64,000 nucleotides of DNA. Origin: Apostichopus japonicus (lineage: Eukaryota; Echinodermata; Holothuroidea; Aspidochirotida; Stichopodidae). A program made the translations under genes and the position numbers. The stretch is from the NCBI RefSeq assembly GCF_037975245.1, contig NC_092579.1:10212678-10276677 (forward strand). The letters run 5' to 3'. The notes beneath the pieces were generated by a model that made no database searches, was not told where the DNA came from, and worked only from the letters and a program-made list of their open reading frames with translations. Positions 28,501 through 58,702 of the stretch are shown here, in pieces (position 1 is the stretch's first letter; each line of letters opens with the position of its first letter).

Positions 28501-31410
28501 CCCAGTTGGGACAATTGTTTGCTATGCTGTGGTGTCATCTCCCGCTTCAGAGCACTCGTATTGTCAGTACGAGTAGTATGAATATCAAGTGGCTGACAGC
28601 ATATTTACCTTCTCTGAATATGCATGACTTGTATACATCATTCCATATCTAGCATTTCTGCTTTAACTGCATTTGATGTGTATTCTCTGCAACTGATAAA
28701 TGAATTACTGCACGTTTGAACCAGACCTGCTATGCAGGAGAAACACATTTGAAGTGATAATATTATCCTTGATGTGCCATGGAACGATCATGAGAATAAC
28801 TTACATTGACACTCTTAGCCTTAGGTCTTCCAGGGCCAACGTGGGTCTGGACTGCTCCAACTTTTCCTGTAGTTTCCTTCATCTTCTTAGATGGTTTATC
28901 TAGCTTCTCGTCTGGCCTCCCTCTCTTATCTGCCACTTGAGGTGATTCTTCTTTACCCTACAAAACATTCAAAATGATACAATGTAAATGGTTCACATGG
29001 CAGAAGCTGGTGAGAGGGGGAGGGGAGGGATTGATTTTACCAAATTGTGAAAAATATTGGCCTATTAAGGTCCATTATGAGATTATGGAAATTCTGCTCA
29101 AAGTATTTTATCACTGCAACCACTGCAGCGGTTTTCGAAACATGGTATGTGCAAGTTTCAATAACTTAAATTTTTATATAGCAGAGTTATCCAAAAGGTT
29201 CAAAGTTGGGTTGAGCCCAGACTCTTATCATCTTTCCTTGAAGGTGTCATATTTCAAGGGCTGGACTGTTCCTCACTTTGAATATCTAAGTAAATGAAAA
29301 GCTAACTTTAAATGATAATCCCTGTATAAGTGTCCATATATATCTTAACACTCAGCTACTGACCCATCTATCACTTATTGTGTGTTATTCTATGTGTTAC
29401 TTGTGTTACTCCAAATCAGCATTCCAATGCACCATGTTAGGTGAATGGTAATTTATGCAAAGGTAAGGAGAGAGGCTAGATAGTATTCTGGAGGAGAGAG
29501 GCTAGATAGTACTGTGTAGGAGAGAGGTTAGTACTGTGGAGGAGAGCTAGGCTAAATGGTACTATGAAGGAGAGAGGCTAGATAGTATTCTGGACGAGAG
29601 AGGCTAGATATTACTGTAGAGGAGAGAGGTTAAATGGTACTATGAAGGAGAGAGGCTAGATAATACTGTGGAGGAGAGAGGCTAGATTGTACTGTATAGG
29701 AGAGAGGCCAGATAATACTGTGGAGGAGAGAGGCTAGATAGTATTCTGGAGGAGAGAGGCTAGATAGTACTGTGGAGGAGAGAGGTTATGTAGTACTGTG
29801 TAGGAGAGGCTAGATAGTACTCTTGAGGAGAGAGGCTAGATAGTATTCTGGAGGAAAGAGGCTAGCTAGATAGTACTGTACAGAGAGAGGCCAGATAGTA
29901 CTGTGGAGGAGAGAGGCTAGATAATACTTGGAGGAGAGAGGCCAGATAGTACTGTATAGGAGAGAGGCCAAATACAGTAGTAATGTGGAGGGCAGAGTGT
30001 TGAAAGTTATTTAACACATTAGAGTCATTGTAGAAGACAGAGAGGGTTGTAGAAAACTTTGTGAAAGACACACAAGCACTAGAAGCTACAGTGCCACAGG
30101 ATACTTCATAGCAAAAGCAACGGTATTGTAAATCTAAGCAGAAATTAGTTACTGGTTAGTATGACCAGTAATTTTACCTGTTTTCCTGGTGTTTTCTTTT
30201 CCTTTTTGTCTGCCCAATCAGTGAGGGCATGTGTCTCAGTATCTAACATTACTATCCTCTTAGAAACTGATGAGAGGATGTCCTCTAACTCCATCTGAAG
30301 TACGTCCAACTGTTCTGAACTAAGCTCTTCATCAATCGACCCTGAAACAACTGTGGAGAAGAGAAAAGAAAATGAAATAAGCTCTGTAGTCTGTATTAAG
30401 ACTCTCCAATTTAAGTTCATTACTTTTTAACTTAAACAAGCTAACACAGGAATTTCACGGCAAATCTCCATGTAATTCTTAAGATTTCTCAATCATATAT
30501 ATAATGTTCATTGGTATTAGCACCAAATTTAAGCATGACTTCTAAAACTTACTAGATGTTTCAAAAGTAGTTTCCTTAAGGTCTGATCCTTCAAATTATT
30601 CCCAGACATTTTGAAGTGTGAATATAGACAATTATCTTATTACATCGTGGTTAAGAACTATTACTGTTGCAGTAAGAACTTGAGCATGGGTGACCATTAT
30701 CAGACTATGTTGGGGCAATACTGATAACCATTGACAGTTGATGAGAACAAAACTGACTTAGATAAACCATATCATTCATTCAAAATCCTCAAAGGAAAAT
30801 TGTTACATCATTTGATCTATTGCAAACAGACTGCAACTTGAGAGACATTAACCTCTTGACTAGGCAAGGATTCCTGACCATTGCAAATGTTGAAAGAATG
30901 TTGAAAGAAATAACCAAAACGACAAGTTTGGCAAACTTTCCATAAGCTTCCCACCGAAATGTGTGTATAGTGATGTCATGGGTTTATATTTCATTCTCAT
31001 GGACAAAAATGGACATGGCAAAGTATCACAAACTATAGCTTTCAGTGTTTCAGCTTATGACCGTCATGCTGCCATGGAGATGATTTTACACTAAGTAGCT
31101 TGCTTATTATGTTGCAAAGTTGGGCTATGATCTGAGTAAGGCCTTCAAAGTTTCACCTTGATATTACTGCATCGAATACTAAAATGGTAATTTTTCCCAG
31201 TATTATTAGCCTTTGTCCTGGACGGCTAGTTCTAGTAAAACTTAATAGGCCTAGGCCTAGGCCTATAGTGAATATACAGTAGGCGACCACAACAGGATAG
31301 GCTGTGTTATTGTCTAAGTTACAGTACGTACCCGCAGTGTACTGAGGACGAGACTGATCTGTACACGGGAGCTTGGGAAACTGCAATGGACATTCCCGTG
31401 GTTCGGCCAT
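22400..31410 (-). CDS. TADA3: Transcriptional adapter 3 (ADA3), complete, 9 coding exons
   Basis: TADA3 is a subunit of the SAGA- and ATAC-type histone acetyltransferase coactivators in the nucleus, where it bridges ADA2 and GCN5. Exons join as 31410-31332, 30350-30178, 28957-28805, 27748-27487, 26716-26638, 25448-25331, 24690-24588, 23925-23729 and 22531-22400. This gives 1296 bases, 431 residues plus stop, against 432 in human. All introns are GT-AG and every phase closes. Landmarks are RPQYTAV near residue 22, ETHALTDW near 70, EYEFTDDP near 140, NDAPDRFWASVEPYCADIT, KIPPLGKHYS, CPFGQLTQRL, KRQAELKALSAHNR and EAFRRIMAAKQKKRSPTKKE at the C-terminus. These match vertebrate TADA3 in order. 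Introns carry a MITE (22,568-23,021), a minisatellite (29,466-29,996) and unexplained open frames. The gene is head-to-head with Rac. Confidence 0.97.
22568..23021. mobile_element. hAT-like MITE in TADA3 intron 8
   Basis: The left end CAGGGTTTCCCTAACT is the imperfect inverse of the right end, whose reverse complement reads TAGGGGTTCCCTAATT. Both ends continue into C-rich ACGAACCCCC and ATGAACCCCC motifs. CATTAAGG precedes the element and CATTTTAAGG follows it, which could be an 8-bp target duplication with a later 2-bp gain. The 454-bp length and absence of coding capacity fit a non-autonomous hAT element. The family name is inference from the end shape and duplication length. Confidence 0.6.
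23729..23925 (-). CDS. TADA3: TADA3 coding exon 8
   Basis: Residues 323-388. Acceptor CAACAG, donor GTACGT. An acidic run (LEDLEEDEVLLELEKRQAEL) is followed by KALSAHNRAQKEKL, then IRAADNE. Confidence 0.97.
24588..24690 (-). CDS. TADA3: TADA3 coding exon 7
   Basis: Residues 289-322 plus one base. Acceptor AAACAG, donor GTAATC (weak). Encodes GRTKILEAKIREELIQQG, matching human TKSLESRIKEELIAQG. Confidence 0.94.
25331..25448 (-). CDS. TADA3: TADA3 coding exon 6
   Basis: Residues 249-288. Acceptor TTCTAG, donor GTAGGA. Encodes CPFGQLTQRLISALVEENIM, almost identical to human CPFGALTQRLLQALVEENII. Confidence 0.96.
26638..26716 (-). CDS. TADA3: TADA3 coding exon 5
   Basis: Residues 223-248 plus two bases. 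Acceptor TTCCAG, donor GTAAGG. A short basic exon with KIEKKKSSNSPNDKEVKGLL, matching the KDVDALLKK stretch in human. Confidence 0.93.
27487..27748 (-). CDS. TADA3: TADA3 coding exon 4
   Basis: Residues 136-222 plus one base. Acceptor TTACAG, donor GTAAAG. Carries QEYEFTDDP, NDAPDRFWASVEPYCADIT, KIPPLGKHYS and DLLDEQKE, the most conserved block of the family. Confidence 0.98.
28805..28957 (-). CDS. TADA3: TADA3 coding exon 3
   Basis: Residues 85-135, phase 0 to 0. Acceptor TTGTAG, donor GTAAGT. A lysine-rich, charged linker ending VGPGRPKAKSVN, aligned with GRPKSKN in the human protein. It was found by splice-site reading and is too short for a long open frame. Confidence 0.93.
29466..29996. 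repeat. 26-bp minisatellite in TADA3 intron 2
   Basis: Roughly 20 tandem copies of a unit close to GAGGAGAGAGGCTAGATAGT plus ACTGTG, with lengths varying around 24-27 and frequent ATTCTGG or CCAGATA variants. The strong purine bias (GGAGAGAGG) is on the plus strand, antisense to TADA3. Likely length-polymorphic. Confidence 0.95.
30178..30350 (-). CDS. TADA3: TADA3 coding exon 2
   Basis: Residues 27-84. Acceptor CCACAG, donor GTAAAA. Encodes SSEQLDVLQMELEDILSSVS and then ETHALTDWADKK, the conserved N-terminal helical segment. Confidence 0.97.
31332..31410 (-). CDS. TADA3: TADA3 coding exon 1
   Basis: Residues 1-26 plus one base. It begins MAEPRECPLQFPKLPC and ends at RPQYTA. The start ATG (31,410) is chosen over an upstream in-frame ATG at 31,428 because conservation with vertebrate TADA3 begins at the equivalent of MSELKDCPLQF. 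The donor is GTACGT. Confidence 0.95.
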
Positions 31411-32016
31411 TGTAACTGAAATTCGCATTCAACTTTTCTCGGCACAGGACGCTTGAACTTATTATGCCTAACACGTTTGTGCTTAAAGTAAACTGATTTT
31501 ACTTAAAAGTTATCGCCTTTATGCATTGTTCACTGCATTGCGTAGTATTTGTAGTACACCGGTATCAGAAATGAAAACGCCCTCACATTTTAAGTTAGTT
31601 TCGTATGGTGCTCTATAAGGTCCTCGGATCGGGACAGAACGACAGTACGAGATCCATTTAATGCGATACGACGATACGGTGATCTGTAGAATTTTCCTAC
31701 CGGACTGACGAATCAAGTTAATTCTTTTCAGAATTGGATACACATCACTGTTAAAAATAAGGAAAATTATTTTATAATAATACTGATTTTACAGAAATTT
31801 ATGTCTCATAAATAAAGTTTAATGAACTTCGTATTTGTTTCCATTCAAATGTAATGCTTCTCTCGTCATTCATTACGGTATACTCTTAAAAAAAAACAAA
31901 GATCAAGTTTTCATGACACCACACAAGGCATTAAATTGACAACAGCGAAAGGAAAGCACCGATATTCTTGTCCCATTAGGGAATATAATTTAATATATGT
32001 CTGTCATACCACTTGC

Positions 32017-32110
32017 CATACATTCATGGTGGGGGCTGGAAGTTTTTTCACTGTTCTTGATTCTCAAACTCATTACGATTCAATTATATATATATATATT
32101 CATTTGCCTT
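32017..32110 (+). mobile_element. SINE body copy lacking the tRNA head
   Basis: Starts CATACATTCA and then runs straight into GGTGGGGGCTGGAAGTTTTT, a TTCTTGATT block, CTCATTACGATTCAATT, an AT run and CATTTGCCTT. The same blocks follow the tRNA-like head at 32,329-32,480, so this is a headless copy of the same repeat. Confidence 0.75.
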
Positions 32111-32328
32111 GGGTCGTTTACCTCCATTTCATTAACATAAAGTCTGTTCAAAGTATCTCATTCGAGATCCGGCTTTAGGAATCACAAATGATTTCGAGTG
32201 GTTAGCATCATGTTTAATCTCTAAGGTGAGGCAAATATGTCACCAAAACAGAACTAGTATTGTTCGATACAGGTGACAAACGCCTACAGTGGAATTACGA
32301 CCTTCCTTACCGGTTTCGAACCTCTGGA

Positions 32329-32480
32329 CATACATTCAGCGTCCATAGCCTAGTGGTCAGGGTGTCCGCATGTAAAGCGGGAGGCCCGGGTTCGAACCAC
32401 GGTGGAGGCTGGAAGTTTTTTCACCGTTCTTGATTTTCCAACTCATTACGATTTCAATTATATATATATTCATTTGCCTT
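32329..32480 (+). mobile_element. tRNA-derived SINE with intact head
   Basis: After CATACATTCA comes a tRNA-like segment (32,341-32,409). It has A box TAGCCTAGTGG, an anticodon-arm-like TCCGC-loop-GCGGG with loop ATGTAAA, and B box GGTTCGAACC. The body GGCTGGAAGTTTTTTCAC, an AT run and CATTTGCCTT follow, shared with 32,017-32,110. The D and anticodon arms are readable but the acceptor stem does not close, so it is a SINE and not a functional tRNA gene. Confidence 0.8.
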
Positions 32481-33665
32481 AAACATATAGTGGTACACCA
32501 GACCAAATCGAAACATTTAAAGTTTAGTTAGCCCTTTCAAAACAACATCAGAATTTTGACTGTAGATATTCCTATATAATTATGTAGTATGCTTTGCATG
32601 TAAACAAAACCGACGGAAGTTGTTAGAGTCACCACTAACAACACTAATTACTACTTAGTAATATAGTATGTCCTTTTGTGGACCGTGAGTTGTAGCCTAC
32701 AACTTGTCTATATGGATCTTTAAAGGTAGTTAGTATAGGCCCCAAATTATAGCATATATACGTGCTAGAAGTTTTCAAAAAGTACTTTCTCCAAATTGAC
32801 CTCAGACATTTTAAAGGAACACACAAGATGACTGAATGTCCCAGTGAGGAACATTTCCTCGAAGATTGTAATAAAAACAGTTCAGAATTTTGACCAAAGG
32901 TGACCATATTTGAATATCTAAATAGCATATTTGGGGCCAATACAGCAAACCTTTAAGTGGTGGATGTTATTCAGTTTGTCATTTCTAGTAATCTCAACAA
33001 ACTTGTTTCAAATATGCCATGATGCTGGTAGTGGAACCGACACGCTGCCTATATTTCGTTATCTGTGTAAGATATTCAACAACATGTTAGAGAAATGTCC
33101 ACGTATTATGTTATAAAAATGTTGACGCAATATATTAAATTGTTGATTTGCTTTTGCATTGCTGACCTACACAATGTTCCGTCGTAGGGGAGGATCTATA
33201 ACTTTTGCCAAGGAGGGGGTGTGGTCCTGCGGGTCGTTGAAGCATACGCCCAGAAAAAAATGCGATATGGTGCATTCTGAGGTATCCTTAAATCATTTCT
33301 AAAATAAGAATAACCCGCTAATAACAACTTTCATTTTTGTGTGAGGTTGAAAAGGCGTACCATGCCCAACCCAGCGCATGCGACCCAGTTTGTTATAACC
33401 CACATCATTCTATTGCCACAGTGACAAAGCACACAGTTTGTGGTCGTATTGTCCCATTGAACATCCAATTTGTCAGCTAGCTTCAACCCCGTTTTAAAGT
33501 AAACAATAGAGCCACAGAAATTGAATAGAGCACACTGCAGTTACTACCATTGTGATATACAAACATTGTTTTTAACTGCACTAAAGTTAGCTGTGTTTCA
33601 TGCATTGCGATATTTACTCTCCGTGCTAACAATATTTTCTCACTTTGCAAATAAACGGCGAAAAT

Positions 33666-51931
<18,266 letters not shown>

Positions 51932-54900
51932 ACGAGATATAAACAAACTTTTTCCAGCAAGCCTGTCCTGTGCTAAGGCCAGTTGTGAACTATTTTACCC
52001 ATGTACGGAAACAGCGAGACTGCTGTCATAGATGCTGGGTACAGACTTTTACATCGTTATATGAAAAAAAATGACTTTTGTATAGTCTGTAAAATGCATT
52101 AAGAGGGTATTAATTTGCATGGACATTGCTTCTGATAGCAGAAAGGTACTAATTAATAATTTAACTAATAATGTGTAAAGTCAATTGTACTAATTTTGAA
52201 AATCTTCACTTATTTCAACGTCCGTAGATTCATGACTTTATTCACACATGTATCACTGGCTTCAAACTCTCCCCGATTCGGTATGCTTTTATACTTGCCC
52301 ATAAAATCCGCCCACACTGAAATTAAGGATTACTTCTCTTCGCTCGCTTTAAAAGCCCAAAACAGGAAGTAGATCAGACTAATCAAAACTGCCGCAATGT
52401 TGCATTTCTTATCTCCTCTCCGGGCGGGCCACGTATCAAACTTTGGTAATGGGAGGTAACTACTGGGGTCAAGGTTCAGTCCCTCAATTTGTGGTATCAT
52501 TTATACCACAATACATTTTACAACTGTACAGTTTGCAATTTATAGTAAAGTCTCATGTGAAGGTATTTTTAACTTGTCAGCAGAAAGCAGAGATGTTTGA
52601 TTGGATAAATCAAATTCAAAGTCCGAGATATGTGATTGGATGTATGAACTTTGTAAGGAGATCTATGGTTGGCTGAATCAAGTTTAGTATGTAAAAAATT
52701 TCATTGGTGAAATCATTTTGGTAATGGTGTATTGTAAATCAGTTCCATATATTGAGTGGTCGAACCAGTTTCAAAGGGAAATAATTATCTGGTTGCAAAT
52801 GAATTTTGATTCAATGTTACCAATTTTTTCTGTGACATATCCAGCCAAACTGGCAGCCAAATTTGGTGAAAAAAGTGCCAAATACAAATTTCTTTATTTA
52901 TGACAATTGAACCTGTATGTGGGTATGAATTGTTTGGTTCCCAAGTTTGTTGCAATTGAATTACCTTAGCTGAATAATAGGGAGTGAAAGTTGAAATATT
53001 TGCCAATTGTTTTTACTGATGCGTAGGACCTACGTATATGCAGCCTTGTGTCAGACTGAAGAGCATGAAATGGTTTGGACAAGGAAATTTGAAAAGATTT
53101 CAAATTTGTCATCTTGGGGGTTTAAAACGGCAAACTGGGCAACCCTGATTTGCTTGGAATCAGTAATATATATCCTATTGAAAATAAACAGTACTGAATA
53201 TATATTGTCATATATGTTACAAGAGGTTGTCCAAGGTGTAATGTTAACCAAATGGACTATGCAAGTGGAAGGAGTTGATGTTTGAAAAGAGATATTTTTT
53301 GCCCTCAAATAACACAGATTGCCATTTATTTTTAACCCCATTGCTTTCACCAAAGAGGCGTACGTGTGTGTGTGTTTAGCATGCAAAAGTTAACTTCAAG
53401 TTAAACCCAATTATTCCTTTCAACAGATGAATAAATCTTGATGAATAAATTATTAATAGTAGCTCGCATCTCAAACTTAACTGCCGGTAATCTGTAATAA
53501 TTTAGTTTATATTTGGTTCTCCTAAGTTTGGTTTCATAGTGGAACTGGGCCTTGTAAATGATTCTGCATCATTTAAAGGTGTGGATGTTGGGTGTGGCCG
53601 GAGGGCTTCTTTGGAGTTTTGCTGATAATTTGACCCAATAGCCTTGCAAGATCAGGGCAAATTTAATGCAAAAGTCACTTTAAATATCATTTATTTATGA
53701 ATTATTTTTCCTTTAATTTCTAAACAAATCTCCCCAAATTGTTTTCTTCTAAGGTCCATAAGGAGCAACATGACATAAACAAATGCTGAGTCTGATCCAG
53801 CAACTTCAATGTGAAGTTGGAGTTTTTTGGGATTTTTAAAAATTGACGGATAGAACAAGGTCTGCACAGAATCTGTGCTCTGTTTAAGTGCCTGGTTGAT
53901 CAATGAATAATGAACAAGTAAAATATTTAGCATCGTATTCGTGTTATCTCCTGCTCTAAGTCTATGTTAAAGATGGTGTCACCTCGCAGTCAAAGTTCTT
54001 TTTGATTTCAAGTTTGATGCGATTCTAACTGCCACTTGGCATTTACAACATGTTGAACAAGGTAGATGTACTTTCCAACCCTCAGTCCCATTTTCATGAC
54101 ATAAAGTTTAACCTGCTAATTTCTTGACAGTTGTAATGCTGGTGAGAGAGCTCATCAATGTTTAATATCCTGGAGACAAGAACCTGAAATGTCTCGTAAG
54201 GCCTTCAGAACAAGAAAGTCGGAAGGAGGGTTGAGTTTGTTCCTCAATTTTGGAGCTCAAACCAATATTTAAGATATGTATGGAATGTTTGATGTGAAAA
54301 CAAAGAGACTGATTTGCTGATATTGTTTTAATTTAGACAGTATAGTATACAAACAATAGAGGGCCTCAGATATCGTTCCTAGCAGGATCATCTTCTTCAG
54401 GGATGGACTGATTGGATGATGTTACATCATTTGTGAGTAAGACTGTCAATGCATTTGTACTCACGTTTTTATAGATGAACTCAAAAACTCAAAAGTTTAT
54501 CATTCTTAGAACTCTTTTGTATTGTATGTAAGAACATCAGTTTGAAAGAAGTTAAAGGATTTAGTGCACTTTTTAGTTAGAAAATTAGGTTTGTATTTTT
54601 ACTTAACTCCTCTCTTTACCTGTCTTCACCTTACTTATGCACACTTTCATCAGCTATATACCTGACCTGCCAACTGGTATTACGTAAATCCCCAAACCAG
54701 TATCAGTTCTGGGGAACCTGTGTCTTCTTTTCTTTCCGGGTGTTCGTTCTTGGCTGTATCGTCTAGCAGAATAACAATGCAGTAGTGCTAGACAGATTAT
54801 GTGTTTTCTTGGAGATTCAGAGAGGGATCGATAGTTATAGTGTACTTCATGATGTTAATACCAATTAGAGATCTGGAGTATGGAGCTACAGTTTATATTC

Positions 54901-56402
54901 TGTGTTAGGGCTGTTCTTAATCTATTTGCTATAGGACATAAAACAAGATTGAAGTCCAGAGATTTTACCAGTGTGTGGTTACACACTGTAGCATTTAAAG
55001 GATCCTTGCTAGTTTGGGAAACCTGTCAGTGTAAACTGTTAAAGGATATCAGTAACAATTCAAAAATCCTTTTTGTTTATATCTTACATTGCAAACTCAA
55101 CTGCACTTATAAATCTCTGAATCATGCATGAGTGTTTGTAAAACCACATGGTCCAGTTTTACATCTCAAGGTCCATAGACTTCAATCTCTCTTAGGTACC
55201 ACACTGTGATAACCGAAGTCCCAATCAAACGAATGGGTAACTATGACCAAATTTGGAAATAGCAAATAAATTTGGAAGAATGGCACTCGAACCAGTAAAC
55301 TCAGGATTAACAAGTGTTCTGCTCTATCCAGCCGTTCAATCAGTAGTGCTACCCAGAAGACACAATATCTTTTCCATGGTTTAACAAGGGATCACTCACT
55401 CTTTTCATTTTATACATCCCAAAACCTGGGAGATATTTCAAGAAAATTGTGAAGAAAAGCCAAAAAATGGAATTTATACACGAACCAGTGTTAAAACATG
55501 AATAAAAGTTGTGCAACTGTTAATATTTGTTTAAGTTTTGTTAAGTTTTGGAAAATAAGTTTTACCATTCATGTTAACAAACAGATTCTTATTAATGTCA
55601 AAATAGACAGTTGACATGTCCCGGTGAGGACCAGTCATGCTTTGGTAGTGACACCGAAAGAAGGATCAAAGGTTAGATTGTTAGTTACCAGTTGTATATT
55701 GTCTAGCACATTTGCCGGAAATACAAACGCAAATACATTTAAATTATATTTAAAGGTAAAGACAAAGAAATAGTTGTCATGTTTAAAAGATCAAACTAGA
55801 CAAACATTTACAAGTTGTATTTTCATATCTTTCTCTCCTTTTTGAATATTTTTTTTTAGTTCTTTTGCTCCTTGTCTTGGCTTTTTAATGCCACTAAGAT
55901 CAGTCTTTATCTATGATTTATTTTTTACAATCTTTTGTAAATCAGTGTGAAGTGTCAATTTGTCCCAAATCCAATGAATGCTTTTTTTTTTCCTTTTTTT
56001 CATTTCTTCAGCTGCCAGTTATTCTCGGTGCAATTTACCACTTTGTAAATAGAAATGCCATGTCTTTATTAAGATAACATATGAATTTGAAGATTAGCTT
56101 GAACAGTCGTTTAGGGGGGTTATATACCACAGAGAGATGGCTGTATGTTTACCGTAGGGTCGGGAAGGGGAGGGGGAGGGGCATGAGACTATAGGTGTGG
56201 GCTACTGTAACCTGTTTCATTCTTCATACACCAGCACCTACTACTGTAACAGTGCTGTATTGGTGTTGTCATTGCATAATAATGCTGCTTTAGGTCTACT
56301 GCTACTGTTATTAACTAAACTGAGTGAAAACTAGTAAGTCACCATTTCTGTCAGATGGCTTTACAAAACTTTGTATTTTTTGGGGGTGGAGGTGGGGGAG
56401 GT

Positions 56403-56635
56403 GAGGGGTGGAAACTAAATATGCATAATTAGAATAGAGGATTTATGTCTAACTGAACTACTTTGCTGTAGTCCAGAGAGCTCTGCCTATGGGGGTATGA
56501 GGGGGGGGGGAGTGATGCAGATGAGGGGTGGAAATTAAATATACATAATTAGAATAGAGGATTTATGTCTAAGTGAAATACTTTGCTGTAGTCCAGAGAG
56601 CTCTGCCTATGGGGGTATGAGGGGGGGGGGAGGGT
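56403..56635 (+). repeat. 120-bp tandem duplication with G tracts
   Basis: GAGGGGTGGAAACTAAATAT at 56,403 recurs at 56,523 with A to T and G to A changes only. Both copies carry GAATAGAGGATTTATGTCTA, CTTTGCTGTAGTCCAGAGAG and GCCTATGGGGGTATGAGGGG, and end in an uninterrupted G tract. Near-identity suggests a recent event. Confidence 0.95.
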
Positions 56636-57103
56636 GGTGTGATGCAGAACCTGTGAAATGGTAGTCCAGTGTGGACTACCGATTGGAGTACAAAAGGGAC
56701 ACAGACCAGATCATAGCCATGAAAGGCTTTGATCTGGCTGATGGAAAGGCTTGAAGCTTAGAACCTGCTACTGTACCTATGGGGGTACAGTGGGGGTGCA
56801 GAGCAGATGTACTATGTAAATGAATTGTTTTAATTCTTCCCTTATTGATGTGGCTTGTTCATACAGGTGAAGAATAAAAAGTCACTTTAGGAACACTATA
56901 CAGTGCCCACCTAATTGGGTTTATTGCCCATCAGTGTATTTTTTAGTATAAATTTCCTATTTTTTGTGTGCATGTTTTTGTGTGTGTTTACATTTTTAAG
57001 AGGGTAATTCTGATGATTTTTTGGGATTGTAACTTTGTATGAAAAGTTCTTCAAGCAGATGTCATGCATGGAAATAAGAAACTGGCAAATATTTTCTTCC
57101 CTT

Positions 57104-57121
57104 CTTCTTCTTCTTCTTCTT
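57104..57121. repeat. CTT microsatellite
   Basis: Short (CTT)n tract. Confidence 0.8.
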
Positions 57122-58702
57122 CAAATAAACATTCATTCTTTTCTTCTGATATCATGTCTCTTCTTTTTTTTAGTGGAAAAAGGTCTCTTATAAAAAGAAA
57201 GAAATGAAAAAACAAAATACAATCACAGGAAAAGCCGAGTAAACAATTGTGTCGGTTTGTTATTTATTTTGTCGATGTGGTTGTCAATATAATAAGCTGT
57301 TCCATGGATTCTTTGCAATCTGTAATAACTTCAACCAACTTGGAATTACATGGCGGCAGGACCCATGGTGGGGTGGGGGGGGGGGAGAGGGTGCCAGAAA
57401 AGTTGGCTGATGACTGATAAGGTGGTGCCTTAGGGGAGGGCTCTAATGAGGGCTGACCCCTCCCCTTTGAGAAATGATCTTATTCATTTTAACTACATTT
57501 GTGTCGTACAAGTTTAATGCTAACTGTGTATATGGCTTTGTATGCATGTTTTATGAAATTCAAGCCATTCGGGAATAAAGTCTGAAAACACATCATGCAC
57601 ACCCCTTCTCCCCACGTGGCTACAGCCTTGCCAGGGGGTACTTCCTCCATATTAGCATGTTTGTTTTTCCGAAAACAGCCGTAACGAGTATAAATAAAAC
57701 TAGTCTTTCCGTGTGGGTAGGGGGGAAGGTGCTGATTGATTCTGGGTGTGAGGAATTGACCCCCCCCTAGAAGTATACGTTGTTTCGCCCCTGCTCGTCA
57801 ACCCCCAGAACACTGATACTGCTCTGAGATCTTTCCCAACGTCTCGTATCTGTCAGTTGATTTATAGGATTACAAATTTAAGGTTATGCAGGGTATGACA
57901 TGAACATCAAAAGATTTTTTTGTCTCCAAACAAATTATTGAAAGTTGGCTGATCCGTACATATAACTATAGTCTATATTTCAATTTCCATATGAGTGGAG
58001 TTCAGGAGGAGATTCAAATATATAGAAACCAATGGAGCTCTCTAGCTACGCCGAACTCAACAGAGGGCCCTGTCCTATATGTCCTCTATATTTCAGCGAA
58101 ACTTGACAAGTTGTAGGTCTATGACTGCTGGAGCGAAATTGTGAAACCTCACATAAGGATTATTAAAGAATACATTGAAGTGGAAAAGAAAATCCGTCTG
58201 TATATCTTTGAGTTATTCAAAATCCTACGGTAGTATTAATGTTTTCCGAAATATACTCACCTTGTCCCATTTCTTCTCTGTGATCTGGTAATAACTTTTA
58301 GGTTGGTTTGAAGAAATGTAAAATAGGCTAAATTAAAAATAAATGTAAATTTCAAATACCTTCATAATATTCAAGCTGGCTGCGCTATAATGTTAAGTTC
58401 CAAAGTAATATTCTTATACCAGGTACGCGCTGCGTCGAGGTGAATAGTTTGGAACGTCCGAATATTTTCAAATATTAAAATGTAATTTAGACTAATTGCT
58501 TAACGCTAAATTAGATCTTCAAGTTACATCAAGAAATTCAGTTATATAATGATGCATCACTTGTTTTCATACTCGTTTTAACAGCAAGTGTGTATCACTA
58601 AACACATTCACTAAACCTATAGTGCATGTAAGCAATGACAGCTTCCTGCATGATCACAGTCCATGACATTATATGGGCCTGTACCCATATGTGTCCCCCA
58701 CC

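Larger units (their letters stand above)
31411..33665. other. Divergent intergenic region, TADA3 and Rac
   Basis: About 2.26 kb separates the two start codons, so the 5' UTRs and promoters of both genes lie here or in unseen upstream introns. No clear TATA box is placed. Content includes SINE copies (32,017-32,480) and a run of AGGCCTA repeats within TADA3 intron 1 near 31,249-31,267, just inside the gene. A 98-codon minus frame (32,644-32,940) is not recognisable. Confidence 0.6.
51932..58702. other. Rac 3' flank, no further gene found
   Basis: The 3' UTR of Rac probably occupies the first part. AATAAA occurs at 53,183 and later near 53,434, 55,500, 57,122 and 57,575, and the true site cannot be chosen from sequence. 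Open frames of 60-111 codons (for example 53,051-53,386 minus) lack recognisable features. Other content is a 120-bp duplication (56,403-56,635), a CTT run, and G tracts at 56,500, 56,620 and 57,376. Confidence 0.5.

Noticed and set aside
29466-29996. CRISPR-like array of short repeats
   Set aside because: Units are contiguous, vary in length and have no unique spacers. It is an intronic minisatellite in an animal gene.
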